Shown piece by piece: positions 1-6,859 of a DNA stretch of 7,646 nucleotides. The notes under the pieces are model-generated. The model saw only the letters and a list, made by a program, of their open reading frames with translations, did not search any database and was not told the DNA's origin. The translations under genes and the position numbers were made by a program. The DNA comes from Betaproteobacteria bacterium (GTDB taxonomy: Bacteria > Pseudomonadota > Gammaproteobacteria > Burkholderiales > SG8-39). Each line of letters begins with the position of its first letter. Position 1 is the first letter of the stretch. The stretch is from assembly GCA_016867955.1 (NCBI GenBank), contig VGIE01000098.1, forward strand, positions 1 through 7,646. The letters are read 5' to 3'.

Positions 1-801
1 GCGCGTGATCAGCCACCAGGCAATGGGCAGGAACAGCAGCACCGTTGGCAGCGCGAACTGCATCCAGCGCAGGAATGAGATCTCGTCGCCGTAGGCCTGC
101 GCGATATAGCGCACTAGGATGCCGTTAGGCGGCGAGCCGACGATGGTCGCCATGCCGCCGATCGATGCGGCACAGGCGACGCAGAGCAGCAGCCCCTTGG
201 CGAAGGCGCGCTCGTCGGTCGCGCGCCTCGGGATGCCACCATGTTCGGCGAGGCCGGCGCCGGTGCGCCGACGCAGCACCAGGTCGATCACCGACGGCGC
301 GATCGGCACCATCATGGCGGCGGTCGCCGTATTGGACACCCACATGCTGATGGAGGCCGTGGCAGCCATCACGCCACCGATGACGGCATCCGGGCGCGTG
401 CCCACCCAGCGCAGCGTGTGAAAGGCGATGCGCCGGTCGAGGCCCCAGCGCTGTATGGCCCCGGCCAGCATGAAACCGCCGAAGAACATCCAGATGATGT
501 CGGAACCGTGGGGCGCCGCGGTCTTCGCCGGAGTCGCGATGCCCAGCAGCGGAAACGCCGCCAGCGGCAGCAGCGCGGTGGCGGCCAGTGGCAGCGCTTC
601 GGTCAGCCACCAGATCGCCATCCACGCCATCATTGCGAGCGTTGCGCGGCCGGCATGCGGGAACTCGGCCATTCCGCCGGTGGCCGCCCGATACTCCGCC
701 GGCAGCAGCAGGTAGCACAGTGCCGCCGCAATCGGCCCGGCAATCAGGCCCAGCCGCTGCACGCGGCTGCCCGGCGCCGGCATGGAATCGTCAGTCGCCA
801 T
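1..801 (-). CDS. SLC13/DASS-family sodium-coupled anion symporter, N-terminal part (3' end outside window)
   Basis: Inner-membrane transporter of the divalent anion:sodium symporter (DASS/SLC13, CitT/INDY) family, which imports di- or tricarboxylates or sulfate with sodium. The 267 visible residues are hydrophobic, with likely membrane segments near 17-33, 55-85, 102-118, 140-150, 160-176, 203-220 and 245-265. Two family signatures are visible: SMWVSNTATAAMMVPIA at about 152-168, holding the first Ser-Asn-Thr sodium/substrate loop (S156-N157-T158), and SIGGMATIVGSPPN at about 213-226. The second SNT half-repeat would lie beyond the window edge. The start is the ATG at 801; no in-frame start exists just upstream, and the Shine-Dalgarno match is weak. 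Met7 (783) is an alternative. It is transcribed away from the gene at 925 through a shared 123-bp region. The substrate cannot be told from this half. Confidence 0.9.
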   Translation of the reverse strand, partial: MATDDSMPAPGSRVQRLGLIAGPIAAALCYLLLPAEYRAATGGMAEFPHAGRATLAMMAWMAIWWLTEALPLAATALLPLAAFPLLGIATPAKTAAPHGSDIIWMFFGGFMLAGAIQRWGLDRRIAFHTLRWVGTRPDAVIGGVMAATASISMWVSNTATAAMMVPIAPSVIDLVLRRRTGAGLAEHGGIPRRATDERAFAKGLLLCVACAASIGGMATIVGSPPNGILVRYIAQAYGDEISFLRWMQFALPTVLLFLPIAWWLITR

Positions 802-924
802 GGGCTGCTGGCATGCATGCCACGATGCTTGCAACACGGCAGGCATGTCCTGCATCGATGACAGCATGAAAGCAGAACGGTTTTGCCATAATGGCGATGT
901 TACCTTCCTGCAGGATGCGCACGC
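802..924. promoter_or_regulatory. Divergent promoter region with three perfect palindromes
   Basis: This 123-bp region lies between two divergent genes. It contains three perfect palindromes: GGCATGCATGCC (810-821), CATCGATG (853-860) and TCCTGCAGGA (906-915). The short word GCATG recurs several times between them. Such symmetry next to a transporter start could be operator sites for a dimeric regulator, but no family-specific operator is recognised, and no regulator gene is seen in the window. Confidence 0.35.
884..892 (+). promoter_or_regulatory. Putative extended -10 element for the gene at 925
   Basis: TGCCATAAT fits the extended -10 pattern TGnTATAAT with one mismatch in the hexamer and would place the transcription start some 26 bases before the ATG at 925. 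No good -35 hexamer is at the usual 17-base spacing; the nearest TTGACA-like word (ATGACA, 858-863) is 23 bases upstream, too far. Prediction by eye only. Confidence 0.35.
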
Positions 925-2604
925 ATGCCCATGACAGCCGCACTGGCGCTGCGTCGCCTCGAAGCCCTGCGCGGCGAGTTCGGCTCCGGCATTCCCACGC
1001 GCAAGCGGGTCCTGCTCGACAGCCTGGCACGCGGCCGCCTTGGCACCGCCGGCAGCGTGCTGCGCCTGCATGAACTGCTTTGCTTCATGCGCGCCTACCC
1101 GGATGACCGCCGCGTGCTGGCGCAGGTGAACCGCATGCTGGCAGGTTTTGCTTCCCGCTTCGACCTGCGGCGCCACCGAATTGCGCTGACCGATTCCGGC
1201 ATTGCCGGGACGCGCCTGCGCTACCGCTACTACTGGCCGACGGCCCGGCGGCTGGCCGCGCGCTGGCCGGCGCAGCTGGAGGTCGACTGGGACGCGCTCG
1301 ACGAGCCGGTCATGCTCGCCGGCGCGCTGCCCTTGATCATGACGCCCATCGAGGCCGCCTGGCTGCGCGGCGGCAACCCCGTGCCGCGCGCGGCCCTTGC
1401 GCGCCTTGCCGGCAAGCGCATTGCGAGCGGAGCCTTCCTCGTGCGCCGCGTTGAGGCCTACGCCGGCGACGACGCCTCGCGCGAGGCCTTCTTCGATGCG
1501 CTGGACACGCCCTTGGTGCTGCGCCCGGGCGCCGACACGCCCTCGCGCACGCTGGCCCGGCACGCGCGCTCCGCGGTCACCTTCGTTACGCAGCCGCTGC
1601 GGCGCGAACGCCCGAATCTGCGCGCCGAACTGCGGCGCCCGCCGCAGGCGATACGGCGCACCAGCCGTGCCGAGGGCGCGCAACTCATCGAGCTTGCGTT
1701 CGGCGCGCTGGTCACACGCGCGCGCGACATCGACGGCATCGCCTACGGCAACCCCGATGACGTCTGGGTGATCGACGATGGCGACGGACTGCAATGGGCC
1801 TTCATCGGCATCATGCCCGCGCGCCGGCAGGTGCTGCGCGCGAGCCACGGCTTCATCACACTGCGCTCGGGGGTGCCCATCGGCTACGGGCAGCTCGACA
1901 CCCTGTTCCAATGCAGCGACGTTTCGTTCAATTCCTTCGATACCTTCCGCGGCGCCTCGACCGCGTGGGTCTTCGTGCGCCTGCTGGCCGCGGCGCGCGC
2001 CGTGCTCGGCGCCTGCGCCTTCACGCTGGACGGCTACCAGCTCGGCCACCACAACGACGAGGCCATCGCCTCCGGCGCGTGGTGGTTCTATTACAAGCTG
2101 GGGTTCCGGCCGCGCGATACCGCCATTCGCAGAATCGCAGCCGCCGAACTTGCGCGCATGGCTCGCGATGCCGGCCACCGCTCTTCGCCGGCGACGCTGC
2201 GGCGCCTCGCAGCGGGCACGTTGTACTTCGAATCCGAGGGCGTGCGCGCGCCACTGTGGCCGCGGCTCGCCGGCCTAGGTGCCATGGCGGCAGACCGGCT
2301 GGCAGCGCTGGGCGGCGCCGATCGCGAAGCGGCGCTGGCCACCTGTGCGAAGCTCGCGACGCAGCGGCTGGGGCTTGCCTCGTTCCCCGGCTTTCCGGGG
2401 CGCAGGGCCGACATTGAGATGGCCTGGCAGCGCTGGGCGCCCGTGGTCGCGCAAATGAAGCTGGCCGGCTGGAGTGCGCGCGAGCGGCGCGCGCTGGCGG
2501 CCATCATTGCGGCGAAGGGCGGGCGTTCGGAACGGGACTTCCTGCGGCTGCTCGACGCGCATCCGCGCATCGCGGCGACACTGCGCGAGCTGTGCCGCGC
2601 CTGA
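925..2604 (+). CDS. Uncharacterised 559-residue protein with a GNAT-like segment
   Basis: I do not recognise a named family. The protein is soluble: no signal peptide or membrane segment is evident and it is rich in Arg and Ala. Residues about 310-396 resemble a GNAT N-acyltransferase core: a strand with GVPIGYGQLDTLF (316-328), a strand and turn DVSFNSFDTFRGASTAW (332-348) in the place of the acyl-CoA-binding loop and helix, a helix and strand to about 368, then YQLGHHNDEAIASGAWWFYY (371-390) followed by KLGFRP, which matches the late GNAT motif where an Asn and a Tyr-x-x-x-GF word are typical. Residues 1-300 and 400-559 are mainly helical with no motif I can name. The chosen ATG at 925 has AGGA (912-915) nine bases upstream; the ATG at 931 is an alternative. 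It is a single-gene unit, divergent from the transporter and convergent with phnN. The GNAT assignment is inference from motif resemblance. Confidence 0.8.
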   Translation: MPMTAALALRRLEALRGEFGSGIPTRKRVLLDSLARGRLGTAGSVLRLHELLCFMRAYPDDRRVLAQVNRMLAGFASRFDLRRHRIALTDSGIAGTRLRYRYYWPTARRLAARWPAQLEVDWDALDEPVMLAGALPLIMTPIEAAWLRGGNPVPRAALARLAGKRIASGAFLVRRVEAYAGDDASREAFFDALDTPLVLRPGADTPSRTLARHARSAVTFVTQPLRRERPNLRAELRRPPQAIRRTSRAEGAQLIELAFGALVTRARDIDGIAYGNPDDVWVIDDGDGLQWAFIGIMPARRQVLRASHGFITLRSGVPIGYGQLDTLFQCSDVSFNSFDTFRGASTAWVFVRLLAAARAVLGACAFTLDGYQLGHHNDEAIASGAWWFYYKLGFRPRDTAIRRIAAAELARMARDAGHRSSPATLRRLAAGTLYFESEGVRAPLWPRLAGLGAMAADRLAALGGADREAALATCAKLATQRLGLASFPGFPGRRADIEMAWQRWAPVVAQMKLAGWSARERRALAAIIAAKGGRSERDFLRLLDAHPRIAATLRELCRA

Positions 2605-2611
2605 AGATACT

Positions 2612-2649
2612 GCCGGATCGCGAAGGGAATCCCGTGTGCTTCGCCCGGC
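2612..2649. terminator. Possible bidirectional terminator hairpin between convergent genes
   Basis: GCCGG (2612-2616) pairs with CCGGC (2645-2649), and GCGAAG (2620-2625) with CTTCGC (2639-2644), giving an 11-bp stem with a three-base bulge (2617-2619) and a 13-base loop. It fills most of the 47-bp gap between the stop at 2604 and the phnN stop at 2652. Neither side has a clear T tract, so if it stops transcription it is not a textbook intrinsic terminator. Confidence 0.4.
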
Positions 2650-2651
2650 GA

Positions 2652-3215
2652 TCAGCCGCGGGCGATCGCCGCAATCGCGGCGAGCATGTCGGCCTCGGCA
2701 TCCTCCAGCCGCCCGTCGTTGCGCACATCCACGCGCGGAATACCCTGCGGGATGGCGTGGCGGGCGGCCCGTTGCACGCGCTCGTCGACCTGCGCCGGCG
2801 TCTCGCGCCCGCGTCGCAGCAGCCGCTCGCGCAGCACCGCGGGGTCCACCACTACCTGCACCACATGCAGGTCCGGGAAATCCCGCAGCGCCAGGGGCAG
2901 GTGTTCGCGCGAGCCGCTGACCACGACGCTGGCCCCGGATTGCAGCCGGTCGCGGATTTCCTGGCCGATGCCGTAGCCGTTGCCGTGCGCGCGCCAGTGC
3001 ATCGCAAAGGCCCCGGCGCGAACCTTCTCGTCGAACTCGCCCGACGTCAATGCATGATGCGACTCGCCACCGGCGTTCGCCGGGCGCGTGACCCAGCGCC
3101 GCGCGAACTTCACGTTGGCCTGCGGCGGCAGGTGTGCGCGGGCATGGTCGAGCAGCGCGTCCTTGCCGGCGCCGCTGGGGCTGACGACGTAGATCAGCTT
3201 GCCGGGCCGGGTCAT
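2652..3215 (-). CDS. phnN: Ribose 1,5-bisphosphate phosphokinase PhnN
   Basis: A P-loop kinase of the guanylate-kinase fold that phosphorylates ribose 1,5-bisphosphate with ATP to give PRPP, the last step of phosphonate use through C-P lyase. The 187 residues match the usual length (about 185). Visible marks are the P-loop SPSGAGKD (12-19), RRWVTRPA (39-46) and GGESHHA (49-55), the region AMHWRAHGNGYGI (71-83), VVSGSRE (98-104), the lid segment RLLRRGRET (131-139) and the late word RNDGRL (165-170). Asp directly after the P-loop Lys is usual for PhnN. The first P-loop Gly is replaced by Ser12. The ATG at 3215 was chosen because the kinase domain starts at once and because a start further upstream would overlap ilvD. 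It follows ilvD by 19 bases, with only a weak GGCAGG-type ribosome site, so co-transcription is likely. No other phn gene is in the window. Confidence 0.92.
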   Translation of the reverse strand: MTRPGKLIYVVSPSGAGKDALLDHARAHLPPQANVKFARRWVTRPANAGGESHHALTSGEFDEKVRAGAFAMHWRAHGNGYGIGQEIRDRLQSGASVVVSGSREHLPLALRDFPDLHVVQVVVDPAVLRERLLRRGRETPAQVDERVQRAARHAIPQGIPRVDVRNDGRLEDAEADMLAAIAAIARG

Positions 3216-3234
3216 CGGCCCTGCCTGCCTGCCG

Positions 3235-5160
3235 TCACTTTTGCTTCGACGACGCGCGACGTGGCTTTCCTGCAGCCATGCCCTTCCCAGGCCTTTTCGC
3301 TGCGAGCTTCTTCGCGAAGGCATTATTCGGCGCGCTCTTCCGTGACGGCTTTGCCGCGGGCTGGTCGGCCCGCTTATCCGGCGTCTTCCTCGTCGCCTTG
3401 CCTGTTGCCCGTCTGCCGGCGTGCAGAGTTTCTTCCACCGGCATGTCGGTGATGGCCCCCAGGCTGCCGCTCGATACCAGTTTCAAGTATTTGGCGAACA
3501 GGCCGCGCGTGTAGCGCGGCTTCGGCTGTTTCCACGCGGCGCGGCGGCGGGCGATCTCGGCCGCCGGCACATTGAGCTGGATGAGCTGTTTTCCGGCGTC
3601 GATGGTGATGGAGTCGCCCTCCCTCACCAGCGCGATGGCGCCACCGACGTAGGCTTCAGGCGACACATGGCCGACCACCATGCCCCAGGTGCCGCCGGAG
3701 AAGCGGCCATCGGTGATGAGGCCAACCGAGTCGCCCAGGCCCTGCCCGACGAGAGCCGCGGTCGGCGCCAGCATCTCCTGCATGCCGGGACCTCCCCTGG
3801 GACCCTCGTAGCGGATCACCACCACGTCGCCCGGGCGGATCTTCTTTGCCATGATGGCCTTCATGGTCTCGGGCTCGGAATCGAACACGCGCGCCGGGCC
3901 AGTGATCGAGGTCTGCTTCAGCCCGGTGATCTTGGCCACGCAGCCTTCGGGGGACAGGTTGCCCTTGAGGATGGCGAGATGGCCCTGCTTGTAGATCGGG
4001 TTCGCGATGCTGCGAATGACGTCCTGCCCCGCAGGCGGGTTGTCCGGCACGTGGGCCAGCGTTTCGGCCAGGGTCTGCCCGGTGATGGTAAGGCAGTCGC
4101 CGTGCAAGAGCCCGGCGTTGAGCAGGATTTTCAGCGCCTGCGGCACGCCGCCGGCGCGGTGGAAGTCCACGACCACGTACTTTCCAGAGGGCTTGAGGTC
4201 GCACAGTACCGGCACCTTGCGGCGAACGCGCTCGAAGTCGTCAATGGTCCACTTCACGCCAGCCGCCGACGCGATGGCGAGGAAGTGCAGCACGGCGTTG
4301 GTGGAGCCGCCGGTAGCCATCACCAGCGCGATGGCATTCTCGATGGACTTGCGCGTGATGATGTCGCGCGGCCGGATGTTATTCGCGATGGCGTTGACCA
4401 GCACCCTGGCCGAGTCGGCCGAGGAGTCCGCCTTCTCGGCGTCGGGCGAGGCCATCGTCGAGGATCCCATCAGGCTCATGCCGAGCGCCTCGAATGCCGA
4501 CGACATGGTATTGGCGGTAAACATGCCGCCGCAGGCACCGACCGACGGGCAGGCATTCTTCTCGATGCCGGCTAGGTCTTCCTCGGCAATCCTGCCTGCG
4601 GAGAACGCACCAACCGCCTCGAACACGGAGACAATGGTGAGGTCCTGCCCCTTCCACCGGCCCGGCTTGATGGTGCCCGCATAGACGTAGATGCCGGGGA
4701 CGTTCATGCGTGCCATGGCGATCATGCCGCCAGGCATATTCTTGTCGCAGCCGCCGACCACCAGCACGCCGTCCATGCTCTGCCCGTTGACCGAGGTCTC
4801 AATGGCGTCCGCGATCACCTCGCGCGACACCAGCGAATACTTCATCGCCTCGGTGCCCATGCCGACGCCGTCGGTAACAGTGGGCGTGCCGAATACCTGA
4901 GGCATGGCGCCCTCGGCGCGCAGCGCGGCCATGGCGCTGTCCACCAAGGTCTGTATGCCGGCGTTGCACGGATTCATGTTGGAGTAGCCATTGGCCACCC
5001 CAACGATGGGCTTGTCGAAGTCCGCGTCGCCAAAGCCGACAGCGCGCAGCATCGCGCGGTTGGGCGAGCGCGACACGCCCGCGGTGATCTGTCTGGAGCG
5101 CCAGTTGCCGGCCTTCGGCGCTTGTGCTTTGTCGGTGGCGTTGTCCTCGGTGTCAGCCAT
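3235..5160 (-). CDS. ilvD: Dihydroxy-acid dehydratase with an extra basic C-terminal tail
   Basis: IlvD dehydrates 2,3-dihydroxy-isovalerate and 2,3-dihydroxy-3-methylvalerate to the keto acids for valine, isoleucine and leucine synthesis. It is a cytosolic Fe-S enzyme. Family landmarks in order: RSPNRAM (31-37), the Fe-S cysteines C65 (NPCN), C138 (GGCDKNMPGG) and C210 (GACGGMFTANTMSS), magnesium ligands D97 (TVTDG) and D139, MATGGSTNAVLH (281-292), LAILKGNLSPEG (395-406), GPRGGPGMQEML (453-464, E462) and DGRFSGGTWG (484-493) with the catalytic Ser488. The core ends near residue 581; homologues are about 555-620 residues. Residues 582-641 form an added tail with about 20 Lys/Arg and two acidic residues. 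The ATG at 5160 has GAGGAA (5171-5166) five bases upstream. A sugar-acid dehydratase of the same superfamily is the alternative, but the motif set favours IlvD. Probably co-transcribed with phnN. Confidence 0.93.
   Translation of the reverse strand: MADTEDNATDKAQAPKAGNWRSRQITAGVSRSPNRAMLRAVGFGDADFDKPIVGVANGYSNMNPCNAGIQTLVDSAMAALRAEGAMPQVFGTPTVTDGVGMGTEAMKYSLVSREVIADAIETSVNGQSMDGVLVVGGCDKNMPGGMIAMARMNVPGIYVYAGTIKPGRWKGQDLTIVSVFEAVGAFSAGRIAEEDLAGIEKNACPSVGACGGMFTANTMSSAFEALGMSLMGSSTMASPDAEKADSSADSARVLVNAIANNIRPRDIITRKSIENAIALVMATGGSTNAVLHFLAIASAAGVKWTIDDFERVRRKVPVLCDLKPSGKYVVVDFHRAGGVPQALKILLNAGLLHGDCLTITGQTLAETLAHVPDNPPAGQDVIRSIANPIYKQGHLAILKGNLSPEGCVAKITGLKQTSITGPARVFDSEPETMKAIMAKKIRPGDVVVIRYEGPRGGPGMQEMLAPTAALVGQGLGDSVGLITDGRFSGGTWGMVVGHVSPEAYVGGAIALVREGDSITIDAGKQLIQLNVPAAEIARRRAAWKQPKPRYTRGLFAKYLKLVSSGSLGAITDMPVEETLHAGRRATGKATRKTPDKRADQPAAKPSRKSAPNNAFAKKLAAKRPGKGMAAGKPRRASSKQK
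3238..3417 (-). other. Lysine/arginine-rich tail of IlvD (residues 582-641)
   Basis: The last 60 codons of ilvD encode about 12 Lys, 8 Arg, many Ala, Pro and Ser and only two acidic residues, a composition like bacterial histone-H1-like or nucleic-acid-binding tails. It is predicted disordered by composition. Known IlvD proteins that I can recall end shortly after the LGAITD-type word (here 567-572). The frame is open and continuous with the core, with no stop or frameshift in between. Confidence 0.75.
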
Positions 5161-5165
5161 AGTGG

Positions 5166-5171
5166 TTCCTC
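5166..5171 (-). promoter_or_regulatory. Ribosome binding site of ilvD
   Basis: On the minus strand GAGGAA ends five bases before the ATG at 5160. It is the strongest Shine-Dalgarno match in the window and supports this start, which gives IlvD a 17-residue N-terminal extension before the conserved NWRSRQIT. Confidence 0.7.
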
Positions 5172-5278
5172 ATGCGGGTTTGCTGGAATATTGCGTCGTC
5201 GACGATTGCCGGCCGTCGCGGGGCGCTGTTGCGGAACTGTGCGCGGAACGCCGGTCGACTGCGGCGGAAAAGGGTCCG

Positions 5279-5307
5279 ACGATAGCACCGGGCATGCCTC
5301 AGGACAA
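5279..5307 (-). promoter_or_regulatory. Putative sigma-70 promoter of ilvD
   Basis: On the minus strand TTGTCC (5307-5302) and TATCGT (5284-5279) are separated by exactly 17 bases, each matching the consensus at four of six positions. TG one base before the -10 makes it an extended -10 (TGCTATCGT). The spacer holds the palindrome GGCATGCC (5291-5298). The leader to the ATG would be about 110 bases; I see no leader peptide or clear attenuator hairpin in it. Prediction by eye only. Confidence 0.4.
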
Positions 5308-5330
5308 CCGGCGCTACCCGGGGCACGCGC

Positions 5331-6827
5331 CTAGCGGGGGACCGGTGCGTACGCGGCGCCCTCGATGCCGCGCAGCTCCTCGAATCGCCGGCGCAGCTCG
5401 GCGCGCCGGCCGCGGTCGTGCGCCAGGTTGACCAGTTCGTGCGGGTCGCTGGCGAGGTCGTACCACTCGTGGTCGTGGTCCTCGAAGCTGCTGGTAGGAG
5501 GTACCAGCATCGGGCCTGTCAGTATATTGCCGCCGGTGTCACGACCATCGCTGCCTACGCCGTAATAACGACAGTATTTGTGGCGTCCATCGAAGATCCC
5601 GGTGCTGGCAAAGCGCGTCTGCTCGACGCCGCTGTACCAGGCCCACTCCTGGGCAAACAGCACGTAGTCGCGCACCTTCGCGCGCGGATCCGAGAACAGC
5701 GGCGCCAGGCTCTCGCCGGCAGGGCCCGCCGATTCACGCAGGTCGACGCCAGCGAATTCGGCGATGGTGCGCGCCAAGTCGACGTGGGTGGCCAGCGCCG
5801 CCGTCTTCGATCCGGGCCGCGCGCGCCCCGGCACACGCATGTACAGCGGGATGCGCATGGTTTCCTGGTAGTTCCACGGGCCCTTAGAGCGCAAGCCGTG
5901 CGCGCCGCACTGCTCGCCGTGGTCCGAGGTGAAGATTACGATGGTATCGTCCCAGCCGCCGATGGCATCGAGCGCACCGAGAACCTTGGCGATGCAGCGG
6001 TCGTTCAACTCGTGCAGCTTGACGTAGTAATTGAGCTGCTGCAGCCAGATGCGCGCGTCGTCGCGCCGCATGAAGCCGGGTGGCGACTGGCGTTCGCGCT
6101 CCAGTGTCCAGCGGCGCTGCACGTCGGGCTTGGTGAACAGGTCGTCGTCGAAATTGGGCGGCAGCTCGGAAAACCATTCGTCGAGCGGATGCGCGAAGCC
6201 GGGCAGGTTGTCCTTGCGCCCCCAGTTGCGGCGCGCCAGTCGCTCACGCTCGCCCGCGACGAATTCCGGGTTCTCGTTCCACCACCACTGCTGGTCGAGA
6301 GGAAACCACATGATGTCGTGCGGATTGACCAGCGCCACGGTGAGGAACCAGGGCTGCGATGCGGGCGCATGCGCGCGCAGCTAGCGCGCCGACTGCTCGG
6401 CGATGGGCTCGTCGAATTCGGTGCCGGTGCAGGGCAGGCCCCACCACGCCGAATCATTGCCTTCCCAGTCGCCAAAGCCATATTCGTCCATCTGCGGCAC
6501 TTCCCGCGACTGCAGGTGCCACTCGCCCTTGTAACCGGTGCGGTAGCCGGCGCGGCGCAGCAGCTGACCCAGCGTCGGCATGTCCAGCGGCAGCTGCGTG
6601 TTGGCCGGCCAGCTCGAGTTCTCCAGCACGCCGTGCTGCGCCATGTAGCGGCCGGTAAACAGCGTCGGCCGCGATGGCGAGCAAGGCGAGGTGTGGGTGT
6701 AGAACTGGGTGAACTCCAGCCCGACGTCGATGAGGCGCTGGCGCGCTGGCAGCTTTGCGCCCGCCGGCAGCCAGTCGCGCTGGCGCTCCTGATCGTTGAG
6801 GATGAGGAGGATGTTGGGCTTCTTCAC
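5331..6827 (-). pseudogene. Type I (formylglycine) sulfatase interrupted by one in-frame TAG
   Basis: Sulfatase of the alkaline-phosphatase superfamily, which hydrolyses a sulfate ester. Read through the stop it would be 498 residues, normal for the family. Marks in order: the N-terminal strand KKPNILLILNDQ (2-13) with a metal-binding Asp12, the C-x-P-x-R signature SPCSPSRPTLFTGRY with Cys49 (6683-6681) as the formylglycine precursor, GYKGEWHL, VALVNPHD (164-171), and FTSDHGEQCGAHG with metal ligands D302 and H303 followed by Lys315. A TAG at 6383-6381 replaces codon 149 within SAR*LRAHA; homology and frame continue unbroken on both sides, so one substitution explains the break. The start is GTG at 6827 with AGGAG six bases upstream; a nearby ATG (6831) is out of frame. 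Aldolase-like gene lies 32 bases upstream. It may be a decaying gene, a sequencing error or a readthrough. The substrate is unknown; no signal peptide, so cytosolic. Confidence 0.87.
6381..6383 (-). other. Premature TAG codon in the sulfatase
   Basis: The minus-strand codon 149 is TAG (plus strand cta). Changing one base restores a sense codon; TGG would give SARWLRAHA, and an aromatic or Trp residue before Leu is common at this place in sulfatases. Both the aldolase-like gene and the sulfatase itself use TAG as the terminal stop, which argues against general amber recoding. Confidence 0.9.
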
Positions 6828-6833
6828 GCATGT

Positions 6834-6838
6834 CTCCT
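6834..6838 (-). promoter_or_regulatory. Ribosome binding site that selects the GTG start of the sulfatase
   Basis: AGGAG on the minus strand lies six bases before the GTG at 6827, which is in the sulfatase frame. The ATG at 6831 is only two bases from it and out of frame, so the GTG is preferred. Confidence 0.6.
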
Positions 6839-6859
6839 GGTCCGGGTTTTGCGGGCAGC

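Noticed and set aside
125..718. Minus-strand open frame of 197 codons inside the transporter region
   Set aside because: It lies in a different frame from the DASS transporter, whose SNT and SPPN signatures and hydrophobic segments are clear.
2592..3452. Plus-strand open frame of about 286 codons opposite phnN and the ilvD tail
   Set aside because: PhnN motifs are unambiguous on the minus strand; the plus-strand product has shadow composition.
3421..4575. Plus-strand open frame of about 384 codons opposite ilvD
   Set aside because: It is fully antisense to the conserved IlvD core, with His/Arg/Gly-rich shadow composition and no motif.
5161..5330. Attenuator or leader peptide controlling ilvD
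   Set aside because: The leader has a short palindrome (TCGTCGACGA, 5196-5205) but no run of branched-chain codons in a small frame and no terminator-like hairpin with a T tract.
6381..6383. TAG as a recoded sense codon (pyrrolysine or general amber suppression)
   Set aside because: TAG is the apparent terminal stop of both the sulfatase and the aldolase-like gene, and no recoding machinery or element is visible.
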